Assembly (NCBI RefSeq): GCF_026230105.1
Contig: NC_079482.1
Location: 17,608,001-17,672,000 of the forward strand
Reading direction: 5' to 3'
DNA from: Diorhabda sublineata
Taxonomy: Eukaryota; Arthropoda; Insecta; Coleoptera; Chrysomelidae
Length of the DNA: 64,000 nt
The translations under genes were made by a program, and so were the position numbers. Positions 1-11,325 of this stretch are shown piece by piece; position 1 is the first letter of the stretch, and each line of letters begins with the position of its first letter. A model generated the notes under the pieces. The model did not search any database, was not told where the DNA came from, and saw only the letters and a list, made by a program, of their open reading frames with translations.

Positions 1-369
1 TATCTTAGTTAATAGAGTAACATATACCTACACAATTATTTACAGTTCAAATTATCAGAGCTTCCGGTTCTTCCAAAAATTCTCTGTATAAAATACTGGG
101 ACAATGAGAAGTATATTCCAACCGAACTACTAAAATGATAAAAGCTGACGAGGGAAACATGTCAAAACTTATATGTATGATTCGAGAAATTTGGGCCACT
201 ACTGAAACATTATTTTGCCATTATTTTTAAGATGTTTATATTTGATTCTTCCATGTTGAATGTAATAAAATATCATGATTCGATAGCATAATTGGATTCG
301 TTTATTTAATAGTATTATAGAAAATATTATACCGTTATATTTTGATACTTTATTCATTCATTACATCTA

Positions 370-960
370 CGAGGTCTAGCTCTTAAATAACGAGACTGGT
401 TACGAAAAAAGGTTTTATTATAAAAAATATTCTACATTCGAATGCTTCCCTTTAATATACTCCCCTCCCCTCGCCACACACTATTTCATACGTTTTTTCC
501 ATTGCTCGAAGCAGTGCTGGAAGTCTTCTTTGGTGAGGGCCTTTAGGATCTCTACCGTTTTTGCTTTACCGCTTCCATCTACTCAAATCGGGTCCCTTTC
601 AAAGCAGATCCTTTTCTAACCTTTCAAGGAAATCTAAGCAAACCCGTTGACGCAAGAGCTTTTGGTCGGGAGTCAGATTTTTTGGTAACAGTTTCGCACA
701 GACCTTTCTCACGTCTAATTCCTCGTGTAAAATTTTTCTAATCATTTTCTAATTGGCTTTTACAGCCTCGGCAATCATCCGGATGCTCATTCGACGATCT
801 GCACGCACAATTTGATTGATTTTTTTCAATTTAACGAGAAATTTGAGATTGATACGTTGCTCCTGTTTTTCGTCACACACGGTTTACGGCTCGAGAAACA
901 ATCACGTTCGTTTCAAACCGCTACTGCACAAATTCTATAATAATGATGGAAACGTTTAAT
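370..960 (-). mobile_element. mariner-like transposon relic, internally deleted (copy 1)
   Basis: The minus strand reads the mariner transposase helix-turn-helix region (pieces such as MSIRMIAEAVKANQKMIRKI and VCAKLLPKNLTPDQKLLRQR). It then passes directly to the C-terminal end (KALTKEDFQHCFEQWKKRM). The whole DDD catalytic core is absent. The 3' terminus at 370 begins next to a TA dinucleotide with CGAGGTCTAGCTC and continues into AACGAGACTGGTTAC, which matches the terminus of the copy at 46536-47191. Stops interrupt the frame. The 5' end is approximate. This is a dead, non-autonomous copy; it could only have moved by using a transposase supplied in trans. Confidence 0.85.
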
Positions 961-1607
961 TGGCTTATCATGCCAAATAACTTCCGAAAAGACTTGATGA
1001 AAGCCGATTCTAGCAATTTACCTAAGGAGTCTGTATTTAAAATACAGATTTTTCAATAAAAATGTAAAAACCAAAAAATTTCTGAATAGTGATCAAGGGA
1101 ACAGTATAAGTTTGATTCAAAATAGAATGATTTTTATTTGTTTCATTCATTTGATAAGAAGTAAACCTTTATGTCACATTAATCACAATATCGTATCCAA
1201 AAAATTTACAACGTTATTTTAAAACTTATTGAAAACGAAAAAATAGTTTTTATACAACAAGTGAATAAAGTAATACTTTTTCCCACAAGTAGGACAGTTC
1301 CTCCGACTCATGCGGCAATTCCTACGAGTGCAAAAAAATTACTTTACTCATGAGTTTAATACAAAATTTTTCCTACGTCTGCAGACTTAAAAAATTCGAG
1401 AAAACTTCTATCAATTTTTAATTTGGAATAGTAATATTAAAAGTGCAACTGTGAGCATTAATAATTTGGAATGAAGAAGAAGTTACATTACTATTGGTAC
1501 TTGAATTGGCAACATTTAATTCAAAGAAATAACGTCGTCTATAGTTGTATTAGTACTTATTGGATTGTTGGTAAAATCCTGAACATTTACAATGTTGTTT
1601 AAAGTCG
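961..1607. other. AT-rich sequence with no recognised gene
   Basis: No open frame of note or recognised repeat was seen here. The part nearest 1608 probably contains the 3' flank of the Crypton-like sequence. Confidence 0.5.
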
Positions 1608-1609
1608 AA

Positions 1610-2345
1610 CTAGTGTTTCACTGCGGAATTCATCTTGTTTTTTATTGAGTCGTCTACGTAACCATCCGCAACTCTGTTGGATTTGGACGAGTGTCGAAAT
1701 GTATGCCCAGTGTAGTTTGTTTGATTTGGTGAATTCAAATATGTTGCGATTGGCGAGGGAATTTTAGAAAATGTATTGATACCTACAACTTGGGCTTTGC
1801 ATTTTCCATTTCGATACTGCAAAAAAAATGATATGATTTGACAATTGTGGGTGGTTGGTTTTTATATTTTTTATAAATGTTTAGAAAATTCAATTTTTGT
1901 CAGATATTTCACCAATAACAGTAAATCGACCTTGAACATGAGTTTTTGTATCAGGTACTGTGATAATTATAACATTTCCGGTATTATTGATATCGTTACA
2001 CTTCATTGTATATAATTCCTTCCTCCGCAGAGCTCCTGCGATTCCGAATATTAAAGCAACCTAAAATGTTACAAATAATATCCAAGCTTACATTAAAATT
2101 TTTTGCTGTTATACCTTATGCATGAGATTATGATCGTCTGGAGCTTGCAACAGAAACTTTCTGTGAAGCTGTTTATGCCTCTTTTGGTACGCCACTCCAT
2201 AAAAGAATTATATTCCTTTAAATACTGTTTCCTGGATTTCTCAGGGAGAAGATTCATAGTCGCTGTAGTTGCCGGCTCAGCAACATCTTCAGGTGTCCAG
2301 TTTAAACTTTCTTATGACTCTACATCACTATTTATAATACTACAC
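1610..2345 (-). pseudogene. Crypton-like tyrosine recombinase, degenerate, with one intron
   Basis: Three blocks in order on the minus strand match the insect Crypton/tyrosine-recombinase layout. The N-terminal core-binding block (about 2345-2115) contains LLPEKSRKQYLKEYNSFMEW. The catalytic box I block (2060 to about 1900) contains VALIFGIAGALRRKEL, with the expected arginine, and VPDTKTHVQGRFTVIGE. The C-terminal block (1822-1610) contains TNYTGHTFRHSS and VADGYVDDSIKNKM. A 54 nt intron (2061-2114, GT...AG) joins LMHK to VALIFGIAG in frame. Compared with intact family members, three stretches are missing: after FTES, between VIGE and YRNGK, and the segment carrying the second catalytic histidine region between HSS and VADGY. 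These recombinases cut and rejoin DNA through a tyrosine nucleophile; here the terminal VADGY tyrosine is present but the fold is incomplete. Best read as a dead element, less likely a decayed domesticated gene. Confidence 0.8.
2061..2114 (-). other. predicted 54 nt intron in the Crypton-like sequence
   Basis: The donor reads CATAAG|GTATAAC and the acceptor TTTTAG|GTTGCTT on the minus strand. Removing the intron restores a continuous reading frame across a conserved part of the recombinase, which is the main support. Confidence 0.65.
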
Positions 2346-2419
2346 TCCTTTAATTACACACAAAACGGATTTTCTTGAACGAATATCAAGAAATAAAAGT
2401 GTGACAGTTTATCGGAGAA

Positions 2420-2460
2420 ACGAATTGACATGAGGCGTCAACAGCCTCATGTCAATTCGT
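2420..2460. repeat. perfect inverted repeat (17 bp arms, 7 bp loop)
   Basis: Arms 2420-2436 (ACGAATTGACATGAGGC) and 2444-2460 are exact reverse complements around the loop GTCAACA. It lies just upstream of the Crypton-like sequence. No protein family explains it. It could be a fold-back rearrangement scar or part of an element terminus. Confidence 0.85.
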
Positions 2461-3345
2461 CAATTGATAAAACAATTTTATAATAGCGTTAAAAAATAAT
2501 TCGTTACGGCGCTTTTTTACGCAAAAGTGTAAACAAATGAATGTAGATGAATGAAAAAAAAGGGAACATTATAACGGACGTAGATAAATGTCATATCTGC
2601 CGAATGACACGACTGTGCAGCATCACAAGGTGATAATTTTCATTGCAATGAAACTTTTCAACTAAAGCGTACGTACATACGTTAATATGATAGCGAAATT
2701 TTCATAAATATGAAAATTAATATAAATAATCTTTGTGTGGATGCAAACACGATTTTGCTTTTCGTTTTTGGATGAATAGAAGATATTAAAATGTATCCTC
2801 AACTGAAATTGGAGGCGTCCAGTAATTGTATTGTTAAAAATGTGTTACAATAGATAGAACTGGTTTTCTGCCTAGTATGGTTGGTATGGTTGATCAAGCT
2901 ACTATCAAACAAATATATAGTTAACTATCAAGATATATTCACGTTCTAGAAGATGAATATATGCAATATGTATCGGCTCATCGTTTGCTGGATAACTTTA
3001 CTTAAAAAAAAATAAAAAAAAACAGTAAACTAAAAAATGATCCACTGTGGTATGCAATGAGGCTTCGTAGATTAATAGCATGAGATATACATGGAGTAAG
3101 TAAATGACAGACGCCTGAAGGAAACGTAGTAAATCGCATAATAGGATTAATAAGTAATATCAAAGCTAGTACATTAAGCGAGGTAAAGAACTAGTACCCC
3201 GAGTTATATATGATTTTATAATTGAAGTTGAATGTTTTGTTCAGAAAAACTATCGAGTACTATTTATGCAAAGATGACATAATTTTCATTCTATGAATAG
3301 TTTACTAACAGTATGATTGAAAATGGTGTCCTTTTTTGGGATGTA
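2461..3345. other. AT-rich intergenic or intronic sequence
   Basis: I see no gene, RNA or known repeat in this stretch. Confidence 0.5.
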
Positions 3346-3943
3346 CGAGCGCCGTTTTTTTTTTCAACTTCCGATAGGCTATAAATAAAAGACAAGTTCA
3401 TATGAAACAATAATTTTATTACCAAAAGTACACTTATGGTTACGATTGAGACATAATTACCGAAGAGATTGAGACATTTGTCATATTTGTGTGCAAGCTT
3501 TTCAATACCCTCTTCAAAGAAAGTTTGAAGAGGGTATTGAATGGTTTCAGCACACCGTTAAACTTTTAGAAATTCCGTAGCCAAAACAGTAATGGTGAAT
3601 CTGCGGTTTTCTTTAACCATTCTGTCAATTCTTTGAGCCAGGTCATCTCAAACGACAGATCTGCGTCCTTGGTCCCCTTCATCGACACCCTTCACACACA
3701 ATTATGAATTTCTGCAGCCTGTAGAAAACGAATCACACTTTACAATACACATTTGGCGGGAGCATCAATAATGACGGAAATATTTACGTGGCTGTAGCAC
3801 ATCGCCGACTGACGCCCGAATGTCAACATTGGCGAAGTATGTAGTGCGAGAGCTTCGCAATCGCCTACAGCGCATTACCGCTTTCTACTGCTCGCGTAGT
3901 GTCTGCATACAGTGATCAAAGGTTGAACAAAAAACGACCATCG
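3346..3943 (-). mobile_element. mariner-like element, about 600 bp, with both ends and internal deletion
   Basis: TA dinucleotides flank the ends (3344-3345 and 3944-3945). The ends are related inverted repeats: CGAGCGCCGTTTTTT at the left, and CGATGGTCGTTTTTTG reading inward from the right. The minus strand encodes fragments of the N-terminal DNA-binding part (DDLAQRIDRMVKENRRFTIT). These are joined directly to the C-terminus (FFEEGIEKLAHKYDKCLNLF), so the catalytic core is missing. Stops and frameshifts are present. An 18 bp perfect hairpin lies inside the C-terminal coding part (see 3501-3541). Confidence 0.8.
3501..3541. repeat. perfect hairpin inside a mariner relic (18 bp arms, 5 bp loop)
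   Basis: Arm 3501-3518 (TTCAATACCCTCTTCAAA) and arm 3524-3541 are exact reverse complements with loop GAAAG. The minus-strand sense copy encodes the FEEGIEKL stretch of the transposase C-terminus. The second arm is therefore an inverted duplication of coding sequence, as template switching would leave. Confidence 0.85.
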
Positions 3944-4439
3944 TACATATTTTGACTTACTTAAAAAACATTTATTGAGTGTAGTCGCTCAAACTTTTTA
4001 ATGAGAAAAATGAAGTTTTTCTCTTGATCCGATGTTTATTCATAGTTATAGCATTCAACAGCATAAACATTTTTAAGTCTCATATCATTGTTCAATAATG
4101 AGGGTTTGCAAATTAATCAAAGTAGTTACGTTGACGGCTTGATCACTACGATGCGATGTGTTTACGTAAACTACTTTTTCGAACTTCAAATCCATTGGCA
4201 TACTGAAAAAATGTTTTAATTATTATACTTTCAAAATATAATACAACAAGCGTCAGATATTACATTTTAGAACTCATTTTAATGTTATTCTGATGCAACT
4301 CGCTTGTTTTATACAATTCATAACAATGGTGATGTCACAAACACAAAGCCGGCTCCGAGGCTAATCAAGATCGTTTTAAAAACTTACAGAAATGATTTTT
4401 CTCTCTTTTGTAACAAAAGGGTTGCTAGTACACAGATAA
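3944..4439. other. no recognised feature
   Basis: AT-rich DNA between two mariner relics; nothing supported. Confidence 0.5.
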
Positions 4440-4690
4440 AAACAAAATTTAATAATTGAATATGTCTTTATTGTTTCTCAAACTATTCTCTATTAAGATC
4501 AATACATTTCTGCATGTGTGGGAATTAATTATCGAAGTATTTTTTATATACTGATTGAGGTATCTCCAAAACATGTTATTGGAACCATCACCCGCTTATT
4601 CAGGCGTAGGAAAACATTGACCTCGCAGTTTATTTTTGATCTGCGGCAATAAGAAGGAATCATTGAGTGTCAAACAAGGACTGTAGCGTC
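4440..4690 (-). mobile_element. mariner-like C-terminal fragment
   Basis: The minus strand reads YSPCLTLNDSFLLPQIKNKL, then RGQCFPTPE and a frameshifted C-terminus (HTCRNVLILIEN). This corresponds to the third-catalytic-aspartate region and tail of the same mariner subfamily seen at 33157-34206. Only the 3' third survives. It abuts a differently oriented mariner at about 4691 without a gap. Confidence 0.8.
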
Positions 4691-5381
4691 GTGAAGATGT
4701 TTCGATCGAGTGTTTGCAATATTTGACAGAAATTAAACTGAATTTCTACGCCGTTTCATAACCATGAATGAAAGGTGGGCCCATCACTTCACACCCGAAA
4801 CAAAAGAATACTCAAAACAATGGACTGAAAAGGAAGAACCGGTTACAAAGTATACAAAAACCGTTCCATCTGCAGGCAAACTCTTGACGTCGGTTTTTTG
4901 GGATGTGCGTAGAATAATTTTCATTAAATATGAACGGCGAGTATAATGCAAACTTATTGCAACGTTTGAACGAGAAAATCAAGCAAAAACGACCGTATTT
5001 GGCTAAGAAGAAAGTGTTGTTTCATCAAGACAATGCACTAGCTCACACATCTGTTATTGTAATCGCCAAAATTAATGAATTGAAGTTTCAATTGCTACCT
5101 CATGCATCCTATTCGCCAGATTTAGCCACTTCGAGTTACTTTCTGTTCCCAGACTTGAAAAAATGGATCGGGGGTCAAAAATTTTCCAACAATGGAGAGG
5201 TGATGTCGGGAGTTGATGACTATTTTGAAGAATTTGACGATTATAAATAAGGTATCGAACTCATGGAAAATCGCTGGGAAAAGTGAATGGAGCTAAAAGG
5301 AGATAGCGTCGAAAAATAAATAAATTTCTTTCCAAAGTTTTTGTGTTTTGTTTGTTGGGCCAGGTACTTCTAGGACCATCC
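4691..5381 (+). mobile_element. mariner-like transposase relic, 5' truncated
   Basis: The plus strand encodes most of the DDD core across several frames. First comes HHFTPETKEYSKQW (after a degraded first catalytic block reading TMNERWAHHF, where TMDETW is usual). Then come LLQRLNEKIKQKRPYLAKKK, VLFHQDNALAHTS (second aspartate) and HASYSPDLATSSYFLFPDLK (third aspartate). The tail reads MENRWEK, a stop, then MELKGDSVEK. Frameshifts occur near 4930 and a stop at 5248. The 3' terminus reads GTACTTCTAGGACCATCC near 5363-5381. The N-terminal DNA-binding half is missing at the junction with the neighbouring minus-strand mariner. The first catalytic aspartate is changed to asparagine (MNERW). Confidence 0.85.
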
Positions 5382-8300
5382 TAGTATTTAGTTGATCCTC
5401 TAATATTATTCATAGGACTTATCTATGTGATTTCTTGTAATTGTTGACTTTTTTATGATTTTTTTTCAGAATTTATATATTGGGTTTCAGCCATGTCGTC
5501 ATCATAATATTGTTAAATCGCATGAAGAAATAACATCAACGGATTTTTAAAATCTTTTTTTTTATTATATTTTATTGAGGGGAATTCAAACGGGATTATC
5601 TCAGTATTCACAAACTTTTTGTTGATAAAATAGAGATTGATAATAGTTCATATGAAAACATAGTACTATGTAATTGAAATGTTATGCGTTTTTGTAATAA
5701 AGCTTATTAGACAATGTGAACAGTTTATCATGGAATGTATCAATATCAACATGGTTTTGCAGTTGAAGGATTTACAACACCTATGTAAAATAAGAATTTG
5801 ATAATTAAGAGCACAAAATTAGTATCAAAAGCTGCAATATCTCATTATAAGCTGAAATATAATATTTAATGAGGATGCTATTTTCTTTAGAATCAATAAG
5901 ATTATCAACAATTTTATGTACCAATTTAACATCATTCATTTGACGTTAATATTTCAAAAAAATTGAGTCAATTTCCGACTAATTTAAGCAATTAAAAAAT
6001 ACATTTTTCCATTAATTTATCAATTTCTTTTGGATACGGTCAAGTCTATCAATGTTTTCAAGGGATTGAGGTTTCCAACAGGATTATCCTCAACAATAAC
6101 ATGGAGCATGGTACAAACCAAGTATAAAATATTCGGCTTGTTACGTTTTTCTTCAAACATTGGAATATTCCTTTGTTCACGACACTTCTGATTTATTTAT
6201 TCTAGCATTCGAGTTTTTCAACAAATTAATTTCAGTTTAATCCGATTTATTTTCTATTTTCGATAAATTGTTTACGTATCTGTTAAGGTGTTTAAGTATT
6301 TTCATTTTTTTTGTTCTGAGAAAACTTGTTTAGATACATTTCTCGAAGGGAATATGAGGTCGGTAACAAATTAATTTCTTCAAAAACTTGCAACAAAGAA
6401 ATATTCAAAATGTTTAAAGAAAAACGTAACAAGCCGAGTGACATTACGCATTTGATATACAGAAAGCAAATAGTAAACCACAGATCTTCATCATGAGACC
6501 ATCCAATCACTATGCCCTATATTATGAAAGTTTTTTATCAGGACGTCACTCCTTTGCGCATAGAATCACAAACTTGCCGATCTTGTCTAAAAATCGCAAT
6601 TGAACCATTAAATACTTGAGATGAAGCAATTGCATTTCTTAGCCTGCTTAGCTTATAATGTCTTGGTCATAATTTGAGGACTTTTCAAAAATGTTCTTAA
6701 GTTTCAATTTTAAGACACGAATGCTTTGGTACAAGTCGAGACAGTCATCGAAAAAAACTGAGATGTAATCTATAGCGGAAAGAAAAGAGAAATATTATTA
6801 CAGTTTATTAAAATCATGTTCAGAAAAAAATCAAATTTCAAATGTTTGAACTTGACCATTTCTCTCGCCCTTTTCAAAAACATAACATAAATAATTTGTA
6901 AGGTCTTCCCTCACAAATAACTGGGGAGATCTTTGCTCTAACAGTGCTAGTATTTGTAGCTCATCAGTAATAAGGCATTTAATATGTTCTCTGAATGACA
7001 TGTAGTAAATTTTCGTTACTTTTTAGATAATATATGTTGTCCTACACCAGAAAAGAAAATTTGCACTTATTTTTTCGATAATACATTTTCTTTAGATATT
7101 TCTCAGACTCAATCTAACCTTTTGAAATCAATTTAATATATTGATTGATGTAGAAGTTAACAGACTTCAGAAATTCTTTGTGCTGTTTATTTGGGCTGTT
7201 CATAGCTAACTAAATATTTATACAGATTCTCCCCTAGATAAATCACTATAATCATTATCTAAATCTTTGATTAGTGGAAGTATCGATGTTCTGCTTTAAT
7301 CGATGCGTCTGTACATAGACCAATACCATATAACACCATCAACTTGTGAACTCTTGTTTGTTTAGTCCCAGTACTTGCCGTGAAAAAATTTCGAACATTT
7401 GTTAGAAATAATCATTGTGGCTCATGGAATTAAAGAATGGTGCTTTAATTGAATTTAATATTATTGATTATTTCGTTCTACCAATTAAATTCTGAAACAG
7501 AATAGATGGTAGTGTTGATATGTGTCTAATTTATGTCATAATTGTTAGATTTCTCAAAGAATTCTATGTTACACGAACCTACTTGATGATTCTAAACATT
7601 TGAGTTCCATTTCACATCGTTTTGTCTATATATATAGAAGACACTAACCTTTTTTTACTGCTTCAATCATATATCTATGTAATATACTTCGAACTTGAGT
7701 ATGATTCATCATTTCACTTATGGAAAATCGGAATAAAAATTAGTATTGGGCATTTTGCCAAAACGCATTCGGGATATTCTAATATAGATATCAGCGGAAA
7801 GTGATTTGCTTTTATTATTTAAAAAATTTAACGCCTCAACAGCGGAAAAAAATATGAAAAATGTTTTATTTTATTTTCCTGTAATACATTTTAATCTGAC
7901 ACCGAGAACTTACGAGATTACATTTCTATTACTCGAGCATAAAAGGTAAAAACATGGATTGAGAATTGTAGAGTTTGAATTACATAGAAAAGGCTGAACA
8001 TTTAGACGCAGTTCATCCAAAAACAAATCGTAAGTATGAAACTTCTGGTGATATAAGTGGTGCGTCTAATATATTGAAATATAATTCTTGAAATCGCCTC
8101 TACTGATCTGTTCATTAGCGAAATTTGATTTCATGTCGGTTAGAAATACCTAACTGATGATTAAGCAATTGAAAGTGAGAAAGACGCTAGAGACCGCTGG
8201 AGAATGTTTTATTGGATTAACCAAATAGCTGCACTGTCTTCAGTTCGGATTAGAGACTCCCAATGAAAGAATCCAATCTGATAAGATCCAATAATATCTA

Positions 8301-8867
8301 AATTGGTCAGCGAATTAAGCCTCTCTCCTTTAAGTTGAGTGCCATTATGGATGTCGATATCTACCAAAAAATTCTATACACGTCACGTTCTTCGAAGGAC
8401 TTATTATTAATCGCTGTATAGTAGTTGTTTTCTAATTCGAAAAAAGCAGATCATGTTTTAGAATTATAAAAATTCAACACAATATTGGAGGGACAACATA
8501 AACGATCTTGGAAATCAGAATTCATCATCCATCGGCGCTGCGGTCGTGCTTGTAGCAAATCCATGAACTGGTTTTAGGGACATCAGGTAATCTTTTGTTG
8601 ACATTTATTTTTCTGATTAGTTCGAATATCCGAAATTTCTATTTTCAAACAATAAGATAAAATTTTAAGTCGTAAAAAATATTGTAGAATACTCATTTTA
8701 TTTGTCAAAATCTGAAAGCTACTCACTGAACTGTTATAAAGTACAAACTTCTTGTATACCTCATTCTTGTTAGCACCAAATTCCCGTATTTAAGAATTCG
8801 TAAAAACTAATTTTTTTGAAAAGAAGACGCCAAACCCATGAGGTGAGGCAATTATTTACCCAGTACA
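5382..8867. other. 3.5 kb of unrecognised AT-rich sequence
   Basis: No gene or known transposon could be supported. An imperfect inverted repeat lies at 6133-6177 and 6391-6437. The open frames here are short and lack family features. Confidence 0.5.
6133..6437. repeat. imperfect inverted repeat, about 45 bp arms 213 bp apart
   Basis: The arm at 6133-6177 (starting TCGGCTTGTTACGTTTTTCT) is matched in reverse complement by 6391-6437 with a few mismatches. Its origin is unknown. It may be a small fold-back element or an inverted segmental duplication. Confidence 0.7.
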
Positions 8868-10176
8868 TATAAAGGGGGATGTGGCTAAAGGGGGATGTGG
8901 CAGACTCCGGTAATTATAGGAGTATCACTCTGTTGGATATCGTATACAAAGTCCTAGTCAAAATTATAAGGAACAGATTAGGAAAGTACTTGGCCCAACA
9001 AAAGGGCGAACATCAGGGGGGCTTCAAAAACGGCAGGACAACTAGTGATCAAATTTCATCCTGAAGACAATTCAGAACAATAGCTATGACCAAGAATTGA
9101 ACCTGAAGCTCCTATTTGTGGATTTAAAGCAGATGTGTGATTCAATACTCGGAATACCTAAGAAAATACTACATTTGGTAAAAATGACACTGAATAACAC
9201 CAAGAATGAAGTAGCTATCGAAGAAAACCTCTCAGAAAAGTATGAAAGACAAAGAGGTTTAAAGCAAGTACACCCAATATCAAAAGTGCTGTTCAACTTT
9301 ATGTTAGAAATGATCCTGGGAAGTCGTGGCATCTGAACCAAGGGGATGATTTACAATAACAAAACTGCGTACGCAGATGATGTGGTACTTATAAGTAAAA
9401 CTAAAAAGGATCCATAAAAAATGTTCCTACTTTTTGAAAAGAAAGCAAAAGAATATGGATTGTACATAAATAAAAAGAAGACCAAGTATATGGAGATATG
9501 AAGGGATTTGAGTAGCCGCAATCAATTGAAAGTGACGACAGAGCAAAGCAAGGAATATAGATATGATGAAGTCCAGTCCCACTTCGAATACCTGGAAGTG
9601 ACAGTGACAAACGAAGGAGGTGAAACCAGGAAAATCGACGAAAGACTGGCGAAAAGGAACAAAACGTTTAGAGCTGTAGGAGGACTATTAAAATCAATAG
9701 ATATTTCAAGAGCCGCCAAGTTACGCATTTACAAGACAGTTATACAACCAACGGTACTGTATGGTTGTGAGTGTTGGATCATAAACAAAAAAGAAGGAAA
9801 CAAAATAAACATATGGGAGAGAAATATACTATCGAGGATTTTTGGAGAAGTACGGGAGTAAAATGAATGGTGGAAAAGAACTAACGCGGAGATCAAAGCA
9901 CTGTATGATCAAGCTGAGATGAGATATGTGGTTAGAACAAAAAGACTACATTGGATGGAACATATAGCCAGCATGGACGAAGATAGTTGGGTGAAAAGAT
10001 CCTTGTTAAAGGGAAAACGAGCGAAAAGACATAAAGGGCGTCGACGGAAAAAACGGATAGAAGTATGTAAAGAGTTGAAGAAAAATAGATGGAGGAAAGC
10101 GGAAGAGCGACTCCAAGCCTTGCGCCTATTGAGCTGTCTAAAGAGTATATCACAATTTGGATTAGCAGAAGTATGA
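8868..10176 (+). mobile_element. RTE-like non-LTR retrotransposon relic (reverse transcriptase and C-terminus)
   Basis: Blocks in order on the plus strand: GNYRSITLLDIVYKVLVKII, then QGGFKNGRTTSDQI, which are typical early reverse-transcriptase motifs. Next come MLEMILGSRGI (for the VLFNF...LE block) and the catalytic AYADDVVL motif, intact at 9367-9390. The post-RT region reads FEYLEVTVTNEGG and LRIYKTVIQPTVLYGCECW. The tail reads RLHWMEHIASMDEDSW. The endonuclease domain is absent, so the copy is 5' truncated, as LINE insertions usually are. Several stops and frameshifts separate the blocks. A 15 bp direct duplication (AAAGGGGGATGTGGC twice) marks the start. Confidence 0.85.
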
Positions 10177-10790
10177 CAAAAGAGAAATTTAATTATTATA
10201 AATAATAATATAGACTTATTTTCCTCGTTTGAAATGATGAAATTAATGCTTAGGCATAACTATTTTACGGCTGTAATTAGCAAAGCTTATGGAGAATTCA
10301 TATTCTTAATATATTATTAAAAGTAGGAGGTGAATAGCACCATTCAACAGTTATTAACATCCTAGATATAAATTTGGAGTTTTTGAATTATTAACACATA
10401 TTAAACAAGAGAGGAAAGCAAATGAAATTCGAATATATATATATAAAACCATTAATTGCAGATTGTGGCGGTGATATTGACAAAATAGAACACATTATTC
10501 AATATAAATTATTTTATATGTATATACTAATGACAATGAAAATATGAATTAAAAATCAATTCAGCTGCAAATATATGAATATTTATCCAAAAAAAAAGCA
10601 ATGAAAGAGTATGTTGAGTGATTAAAGACATAAATAATAAAGCATGTTGTTAAGGGTAAATAGGGGAAGCTCCCATATAGAGAGGTTACCCCAATGGGAT
10701 ATGGGATAACGCATTAGTTTATATTTGTTAACGTTTTTTTGTCTTCAAACATCCCAGCAAATATAAAAAAAACGTTTTTCTTATACTTAC
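10177..10790. other. AT-rich stretch without recognised gene
   Basis: Nothing recognised. The segment around 10650-10720 is locally less AT-rich but shows no coding pattern. Confidence 0.4.
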
Positions 10791-11116
10791 CATCCAGCAA
10801 ATTTCTACATTTGGATATATATCATCGAAATTATTTTCTGAGTCATGTATTTAAAAACGACTTTGTTTGCTGTGGTTTGAGATGTACAAGCCCATAAAAA
10901 ATACAAAGCTATAATTAGTACACCACTTGCTGGTATGGCATAGATTGATCTTGTGGATAATCCTCGTCTGCAGATAGGCAGATAGAGCAGTGGAAGTGGA
11001 ACTCTTGTCACATGGGGCGAAAGGAATACACCAAAGAGAGGCTGTGATATAACGAAGATACCAGCAATTAGATGAGGCGCGAGGAATTGTATTTGTTTTA
11101 TACTGTAGGGATCCAT
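10791..11116 (-). CDS. candidate exon, membrane-protein-like, unidentified (or gene relic)
   Basis: A minus-strand open frame of about 100 codons stands out from its surroundings by lower AT content. It contains two or three strongly hydrophobic segments (around LIAGIFVISQPLFGVFL and SGVLIIALYFLWA), with a basic loop (ICRRGLSTRSIY) between them. Its 3' side runs up to a good splice-donor match (GGATG|GTAAGTATAAG, exon end 10791), but the last part is coherent only in another frame (DSENNFDDIYPNVEICW). So there is either a small frameshift or an unseen splice. I cannot name the family; a multipass receptor or transporter fragment is possible. No start or stop can be assigned with confidence. 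Confidence 0.35.
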
Positions 11117-11325
11117 ATATTAACTTGCGTATTAAAAGTTACATTTTACAAGGTTGTGGTCTTGTCGTCAAGTTCTATGGAATATCTCGTGGTGAAATTT
11201 ACAATTTATTGGAGACTAGTTAATAAATAGCTGAATGAATATATGGATAATGGAAATGGATTGAGTATTGGTTCAACTACAACCAATTCTAATTGTTTAC
11301 AATATTATTATTGAAATGCTTTTCT
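11117..11325. other. short spacer without recognised feature
   Basis: Separates the membrane-like exon from the mariner terminus. Confidence 0.4.

Noticed and set aside
9084..10153. Minus-strand open frames of 68-85 codons
   Set aside because: Shadows of the plus-strand LINE relic at 8868-10176.
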